From: an uncultured Clostridium sp.
Lineage (GTDB): Bacteria; Bacillota; Clostridia; TANB77; CAG-508
DNA length: 64,000 bases
Assembly: GCA_900553945.1 (NCBI GenBank)
Contig: USFR01000004.1
Span: forward strand, 1-64,000
Direction: 5' to 3'
Program-made: the position numbers and the translations under genes
The notes under the pieces: generated by a model
Told to the model about the DNA's origin: nothing
The model's database searches: none
The model's input: only the letters and a program-made list of their open reading frames with translations
Shown here: positions 59,917 through 64,000 of the stretch, in pieces
Position numbering within the stretch: the first letter of the stretch is position 1
Layout of the letters: each line of letters opens with the position of its first letter

Positions 59917-61308
59917 ATGTTTATTTCTAAACTTTCGATTAAAAATTTTAGATTGTTTGATGATACTAAGGAACATGAAATAAAAGATTTTAATATCCCA
60001 AATGGCAAAGATGATGGTTCTGGATTAACAGTTTTTGTAGGTGAAAATGGTTGTGGGAAAACAACGATATTGGATGCAATATCATCTGCTATATTAGAAT
60101 ATAAAGCTGATTCATTTAATATTTCAGATATGAGTAATCCTAATACTAATACAGAAATTAAAATTTTTTCAGATAAAGATTTTAATGTCCAAGGTACGTT
60201 TCCTAATACTAACTTTCTTGCAAAAGGTTTTATTTTTACCGGTAAAACTAGAAACAAAGGAAGTAATTCATATCTTGTAACTTCTGTAGTATGTGATCAG
60301 CAATTTTTAAAATCAGATCCTTTAAAACCTAAAGATGGAAGCCCGGATTTAAGATTAAGTGTAAATAACCCGTTCAGTGGTAAAAGATTTAATGATACTG
60401 ATATTTTGTATTTAGATAGAAACAGATTATTTCAAACTAGAACAGGAACTTATAATACTACTAGATTTGATAGAATTATGGAAGATTTTAATTTTCAGTA
60501 CAACAAAGGTACAGAAAATATTGAAGATTTAAATCAGAGTTTAAATGAAAAAGTAAAAAAAGGAAAAATTGAAAATAAATATCTAGAAACAGCAATAGAT
60601 GAATTTGAAAAAATAAGTAATTATAGAGTGCAATTAGATTTTATTGATAATTACAAGCCATTTAAGAATGCAAATTTTGTAATAAAAAAGGATAATAACC
60701 AGCAAATATCATTATCAAATTTAGGGTCAGGGTATGAGATGATATTCTCGTTAATTTATTCATATCACATGTCTGAACAAAACAAGAAAAATATGATTAT
60801 ATTAATTGATGAACCAGAATTACATTTACATCCTAAAATACAACAAAATTTTGTTGACTTTTTACTTAAAATCTCAAAAAATGCTCAAATCATAATTACT
60901 ACACACTCATCACTTTTAGTAAAACAATTATCATATAATGATTATGTGAAAACAATAATTTTAAAGAATGATAAGACTATATCTTTGATTGGTGATAGAA
61001 AGTTATCATATGTATCATCTAATGAAACAAATTATTTGGCTTTTGGTTTGGCAACAGAGGAATATCATAATGAGTTATATGAAGAATTATTCCATAAATA
61101 TGCTACAAGCAAAAAAATAAAAGATTTTGATAGTCAATTCTTTATTGCAACTATGAGTGAAGTAAAGCAGTATCCTTGGATGCAATATCCTAATGAAGTT
61201 TCTTTGCATACTTATGTTAGAAATCAAATACATCATAGAGCTGATAATGGTCAAGCATCATATTCTGATTTAGAAACTTCAATAGCAACAATGAGAAAAT
61301 ATTTGTAA
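59917..61308 (+). CDS. AAA family ATPase with C-terminal HEPN-like motif, cargo gene 3 of module B
   Basis: 463 residues from ATG 59917 after GAGGTGATATT. It has an SMC/ABC-like ATPase: Walker A VGENGCGKTTILDAIS (about residue 44), LSNLGSGYEMIFSLIYSYH (signature region), Walker B MIILIDEPELHLHPKIQQ and ITTHSSLLVKQL (H-loop), as in OLD/RloC/AbiL-type proteins. No TOPRIM domain follows. Instead the last about 90 residues contain TYVRNQIHHRADNGQASY, where R-N-Q-I-H-H fits the Rx4H motif of HEPN ribonucleases. Such ATPase-nuclease fusions are common in antiphage systems. Confidence 0.75.
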   Translation: MFISKLSIKNFRLFDDTKEHEIKDFNIPNGKDDGSGLTVFVGENGCGKTTILDAISSAILEYKADSFNISDMSNPNTNTEIKIFSDKDFNVQGTFPNTNFLAKGFIFTGKTRNKGSNSYLVTSVVCDQQFLKSDPLKPKDGSPDLRLSVNNPFSGKRFNDTDILYLDRNRLFQTRTGTYNTTRFDRIMEDFNFQYNKGTENIEDLNQSLNEKVKKGKIENKYLETAIDEFEKISNYRVQLDFIDNYKPFKNANFVIKKDNNQQISLSNLGSGYEMIFSLIYSYHMSEQNKKNMIILIDEPELHLHPKIQQNFVDFLLKISKNAQIIITTHSSLLVKQLSYNDYVKTIILKNDKTISLIGDRKLSYVSSNETNYLAFGLATEEYHNELYEELFHKYATSKKIKDFDSQFFIATMSEVKQYPWMQYPNEVSLHTYVRNQIHHRADNGQASYSDLETSIATMRKYL

Positions 61309-61313
61309 TTTTA

Positions 61314-61342
61314 AAAGACAATGCTTAGTTGGCATTGTCTTT
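61314..61342. terminator. bidirectional terminator after the AAA ATPase gene
   Basis: AAAGACAATGC and GCATTGTCTTT form a perfect 11-bp stem with a 7-base loop. It overlaps the stop codon of the convergent ribbon-helix-helix gene. Confidence 0.8.
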
Positions 61343-61699
61343 GTCGTTTCTAATAGATGATAAATATTTTTCTATCATACTATTTTGTATCTTTAAGAAT
61401 TCAATTTTAGTTCCTATTGCTCGTTCATCTTCAAAATATCCAAGATAATGAAATCGATTCTTTACTTTAGTTAAGCATTCAATATTTTCTTCTAATGCTT
61501 TAACAATATTTTCAATAACATATTCATCTTTTTTAGTTTTTTGTTCTTCTTTGACTTCTGGAATTTTCATCTTATATCCTATAATTAAATTTCTAATATA
61601 TTCAGATTGAGATAATTTTAATTTTGAAGAATCTCTTTTTAAAATAAATTTTTCATCATCACTTAAAAACACATTAACTTTATTATTTCTTATTCTCAT
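61325..61699 (-). CDS. ribbon-helix-helix protein, MobC-like
   Basis: 124 residues. VNVFLSDDEKFILKRDSSKLKLSQSEYIRNLIIG (about residues 8-41, read in parts) has the beta strand then SQSEYIR helix pattern of relaxosome/MobC-type ribbon-helix-helix proteins, which bind the origin of transfer in mobilisable elements. The rest is helical. It has no counterpart in module A. No relaxase gene is visible in the window, so transfer, if any, would need a relaxase in trans or past the border. Autoregulation of the cargo is an alternative role. Confidence 0.65.
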   Translation of the reverse strand: MRIRNNKVNVFLSDDEKFILKRDSSKLKLSQSEYIRNLIIGYKMKIPEVKEEQKTKKDEYVIENIVKALEENIECLTKVKNRFHYLGYFEDERAIGTKIEFLKIQNSMIEKYLSSIRNDKDNAN

Positions 61700-61730
61700 A
61701 ATTTAAAGACTCCTTTCTAAAATTTAAGGG

Positions 61731-61811
61731 TATGGGAATTCCCATATTGGAATTTGTATGGGAGTACAAATTCAGTGCTTGCTAGACACGATATGTGAGT
61801 ACGTACTCACA
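61731..61811. other. conserved palindromic non-coding block, module B copy
   Basis: TATGGGAATTCCCATA (61731-61746), then GAATTTGTA-tgggag-TACAAATTC (61750-61773), then CAGTGCTTGCTAGACAC. A second perfect 18-base palindrome TGTGAGTACGTACTCACA (61794-61811) is specific to this copy and overlaps the tnpV stop. The block lies between a MobC-like gene and tnpV, a sensible place for an oriT or recombination accessory site. Confidence 0.7.
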
Positions 61812-62169
61812 CATTTTCAGTATAAATTAATTCATTTAATATGATTTCTTTAGCTATATTTTTATAATTATTCATTAATTTTACCCATTCGATTTGATTT
61901 GTTTCTTTCCTTTTTTCAGATAGTTTTTCATCTGATTTTTTATAACTTTTCATCAAGTTATTTAATAAATCTTCTGCATCATTACTTACTGAAATAAGAT
62001 GATTAGTAAGTTCATCTTTCATTAAAAGTGTAGTATAAAGTGCTTTTTTATGTGTTTTTAAATAATCAAGTCTTAACATTCCATACTTATTAATTGCGCC
62101 TTTTTTATTATCATTTAAAGTTAAATTTGGTAATTCATAATCACCAGTTTTTGTATATTTTAATTCCAT
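61807..62169 (-). CDS. TnpV-like transposon protein, module B
   Basis: 120 residues from ATG 62169 (MELKYTKTGDYELPNLTLND), aligned end to end with the module A protein. GKYG-type NKYGMLRLDYL, LYTTLLMKDELTNHL and EWVKLMNNYKNIAKEIILNE are conserved. Its binding site AAGAAAGGAAAT lies within the 3' end of the recombinase, and its ATG is one base after the recombinase stop, which implies coupled expression. The function within Tn4451-like elements is unknown. Confidence 0.85.
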   Translation of the reverse strand: MELKYTKTGDYELPNLTLNDNKKGAINKYGMLRLDYLKTHKKALYTTLLMKDELTNHLISVSNDAEDLLNNLMKSYKKSDEKLSEKRKETNQIEWVKLMNNYKNIAKEIILNELIYTENV

Positions 62170-62170
62170 T

Positions 62171-64000
62171 TTAATCATTTCCTTTCTTATTTGGTTTGTT
62201 AGGATTGTAAGTAACAATTCCGTATTTCGTTTCAATATCTTCTTTGTTTATGATTGATTTTGGTTTTATTTCATTAGGTGAAATAGGTACTATTCTTATA
62301 ATTTTTTCATCTTTTTTAGGTGTAAATTCTCCAATAATATCACCAGTTTCTTTATCAACTTTTTCATAAAGTTGATACATTTTTGTTTCATAAAATTCAT
62401 TTAATCTATCTAAATATTCCTGTACTTGTTCATTCGAAATATTAGGACTACCAATTACAAATTCTTCTTTTTCGTTTATTTCAACTGGCACTAATACATC
62501 TAATATACCTTTATCTAAAAACTTCATTAAGTTATTTATATAACTCTTTCTGAAATTAATTTTTTCTATATGAAGTTCATTATTTTTATCTTTTATTAGA
62601 ATAACCGATTCAATAAATTTAGATATAAATTCTTGCTTTTCATCTTTTGTTTTACTTTCCCAATTTGTTTTAACAACATCATTTAAAGTGTCTAATCTTA
62701 TCATAGTTTCTCGTTCAATATCTCTATCTGCCATTAATTGTTGTGGTGTAAAAGTTATATTATCTAAGTTTAAAAGTTCTGATTTCTTTTGTTCTAAAAT
62801 TTCTAATTTTTCTTCAATTAGTCTATAATCTTCTGAAAAATCTTCCATCTCAACAATACCACTCATATATGCTTTTTTAATGCGTTCTTTTTGTTTTTCT
62901 AATTGTTTAATCTCTTTATCTATATCATCAGTTTTTGTTGGTTTATGGTCTGCTAGAATAGGTAAAAAATACTTTTTAACTGCCATATCATACTCAACTA
63001 AATCATAAATAAATTGCATTAAACATTCTTCAATTTTATCTTCACGATAATTTAAATGACACTTTTCGCAATTGTAATACATATACTTTTTCTTCTTGCC
63101 ACCTGAACCTTTACATTTCATTATTCTTCCACAAGTAGGGCATTTAATCTTTTGAAAGAATAGATAAACTCTATCTCTTGTATAAGTTCTTTGATTAACT
63201 TCTTTTTGTCTTTGACATTCTTCCCACATTGCACGTGATATTATAGGTTCAACAACATTCATATAAATAACAGGTTCTTTGTTTTCTTTTTTAGCAATTC
63301 TTTTGTATTGCTCATAATCACCCATATAGATTTTGTTATCAATTATCTTTTGAATAGACGTGTCTTTCCATTTCTTTGGATTTAATAATTTTTCTTCATT
63401 AAAGATGTTTGATATTCGCTGAAAACTTTTACCTTCTAAATACATTTTAAATATTCTTTCAATAACAGGTTTAGTTGTTTCATCTACAATAGTTTTTTTA
63501 TTACCATCTTTCTTATATCCTAGCGGAGCAGGACCTGGTAAATGGCTGGACTTAATTGCTCCATTAAGTCCAAATTTAGTTCTTTCCGATACAATTTCAA
63601 TTTCTAACTGTGATAATACAGTTAGCATTCTCACAAAAAATCTTCCATTAGCAGTAGAAGTATTAACATCATCTCTATCACATACTAAATAGCAATTATA
63701 TTTTTCTAACTCTAATATAAGTTCTTCTAAATCACGAACTGAACGAGTAACTCTATCTAGTTTGTAGGCTACAATATAGTTGATTTTTCCGTCCCTCATG
63801 TCTTGTAGCATCTCTTGAAATGCTGGTCTATGTTCCATATCTTTTGCAGATATTCCTGCATCTTCATAAACCTTAAATACTTCATACCCTTTAAATGCAC
63901 AGAGTTGTAATAACTTTTCTTTTTGTTCTCCTAAAGAAAATCCTTCTCGTGCCTGATCCTCTGTGCTGACACGAATATAAACTGCTGCAATCTTCCTTTC
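62171..64000 (-). CDS. large serine recombinase, module B (start lies past the window end)
   Basis: 609 residues are visible and the frame is open to base 64000. The N-terminal resolvase domain begins ERKIAAVYIRVSTEDQAREG (catalytic Ser in RVST), with LDRVTRSVRDLEEL. The recombinase domain has LPGPAPLGYKKDGNKKT, the zinc ribbon CPTCGRIMKCKGSGGKKKKY with CEKC, and a long coiled coil (about residues 310-375 of the visible part). Unlike recombinase A it is intact as far as seen. It belongs to the TnpX-type integrase/excisase group that moves elements by site-specific recombination. It differs strongly in sequence from recombinase A, so the modules did not arise by simple duplication. Confidence 0.93.
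   Translation of the reverse strand, partial: ERKIAAVYIRVSTEDQAREGFSLGEQKEKLLQLCAFKGYEVFKVYEDAGISAKDMEHRPAFQEMLQDMRDGKINYIVAYKLDRVTRSVRDLEELILELEKYNCYLVCDRDDVNTSTANGRFFVRMLTVLSQLEIEIVSERTKFGLNGAIKSSHLPGPAPLGYKKDGNKKTIVDETTKPVIERIFKMYLEGKSFQRISNIFNEEKLLNPKKWKDTSIQKIIDNKIYMGDYEQYKRIAKKENKEPVIYMNVVEPIISRAMWEECQRQKEVNQRTYTRDRVYLFFQKIKCPTCGRIMKCKGSGGKKKKYMYYNCEKCHLNYREDKIEECLMQFIYDLVEYDMAVKKYFLPILADHKPTKTDDIDKEIKQLEKQKERIKKAYMSGIVEMEDFSEDYRLIEEKLEILEQKKSELLNLDNITFTPQQLMADRDIERETMIRLDTLNDVVKTNWESKTKDEKQEFISKFIESVILIKDKNNELHIEKINFRKSYINNLMKFLDKGILDVLVPVEINEKEEFVIGSPNISNEQVQEYLDRLNEFYETKMYQLYEKVDKETGDIIGEFTPKKDEKIIRIVPISPNEIKPKSIINKEDIETKYGIVTYNPNKPNKKGND

Larger units (their letters stand above)
58391..64000. 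mobile_element. mobile module B (serine recombinase type), runs past the window end
   Basis: Same plan as module A: a CTTACGAAC hairpin, the GGGAGTATGG promoter, a rightward cargo of three genes, then the palindromic block, a tnpV-like gene and a large serine recombinase on the minus strand. It additionally has a ribbon-helix-helix gene between cargo and palindromic block. The two modules are in direct tandem. The right border is outside the window and no attachment sites could be defined. Confidence 0.6.

Overview
The window is a low-GC, gene-dense bacterial chromosome segment. Gene content and order (rpsL-rpsG-fusA-tuf; plsX-acpP-rnc; groES-groEL under a CIRCE-like operator; ylxM-ffh-rpsP-khpA-rimM-trmD-rplS; SepF, DivIVA, SpoIIIE-type FtsK, M18 aminopeptidase) point to a Firmicutes/Clostridia member, probably a gut-type uncultured clostridial lineage. 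The taxonomic call is inference. TGA is used as an ordinary stop (for example miaA, ogg), so the code is standard. No tRNA, rRNA or CRISPR was seen.

Layout. 1-4.9 kb: end of the str operon, interrupted by three tandem 132-bp palindromic repeats between rpsG and fusA. 5.3-13.2 kb: fatty-acid/phospholipid genes (plsX, acpP), a GC-richer cysteine-cluster gene, rnc, a radical SAM protein, YitT, an OGG-type glycosylase and an aminopeptidase. 13.6-16.3 kb (minus strand): murE and a family 2 glycosyltransferase. 16.5-23.7 kb: pth, RNase E/G, rimO, scpB, groESL. 23.8-45.6 kb: a 37-residue cysteine-rich gene, mutL-miaA, cell division genes (sepF, divIVA, ftsK), rsmD, a beta-CASP nuclease, a GH15-type hydrolase, radA, a cyclophilin, then the SRP/ribosome maturation operon. 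45.7-48.5 kb: a VWA-like surface protein and a NERD-HRDC protein.

Accessory region, 48.6-64.0 kb. First come three minus-strand genes of unknown function, two of them paralogues, with base composition richer in GC than the core. Each has a leader able to form two competing hairpins, one of which would cover the Shine-Dalgarno sequence. Next is a patch of gene decay: a deletion remnant of a neighbouring methyltransferase gene and a stub of an HD-type gene. Last are two similarly built mobile modules in tandem. In each, cargo genes read rightward from a shared GGGAGTATGG/TATAAT promoter and end at a conserved palindromic non-coding block. They meet a leftward tnpV-like gene and a leftward large serine recombinase. 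The recombinase of module A carries a single in-frame TGA. Module B runs off the window end and carries a HhH-GPD-like protein, a DUF84/YjjX-type NTPase and an AAA ATPase with a C-terminal RNQIHH motif, a candidate defence cassette.

The most unusual non-coding signal is a family of four long palindromic elements (6769, 13216, 13386 and 47267), all at 3' ends of genes. They share a core (CCTTGCTG on one side, CTGCGCG on the other). Their outer 19-25 bp arms, and some inner stems, differ in sequence between copies but remain self-complementary within each copy. This is the signature of a structured RNA, or of an element that creates or targets palindromes.
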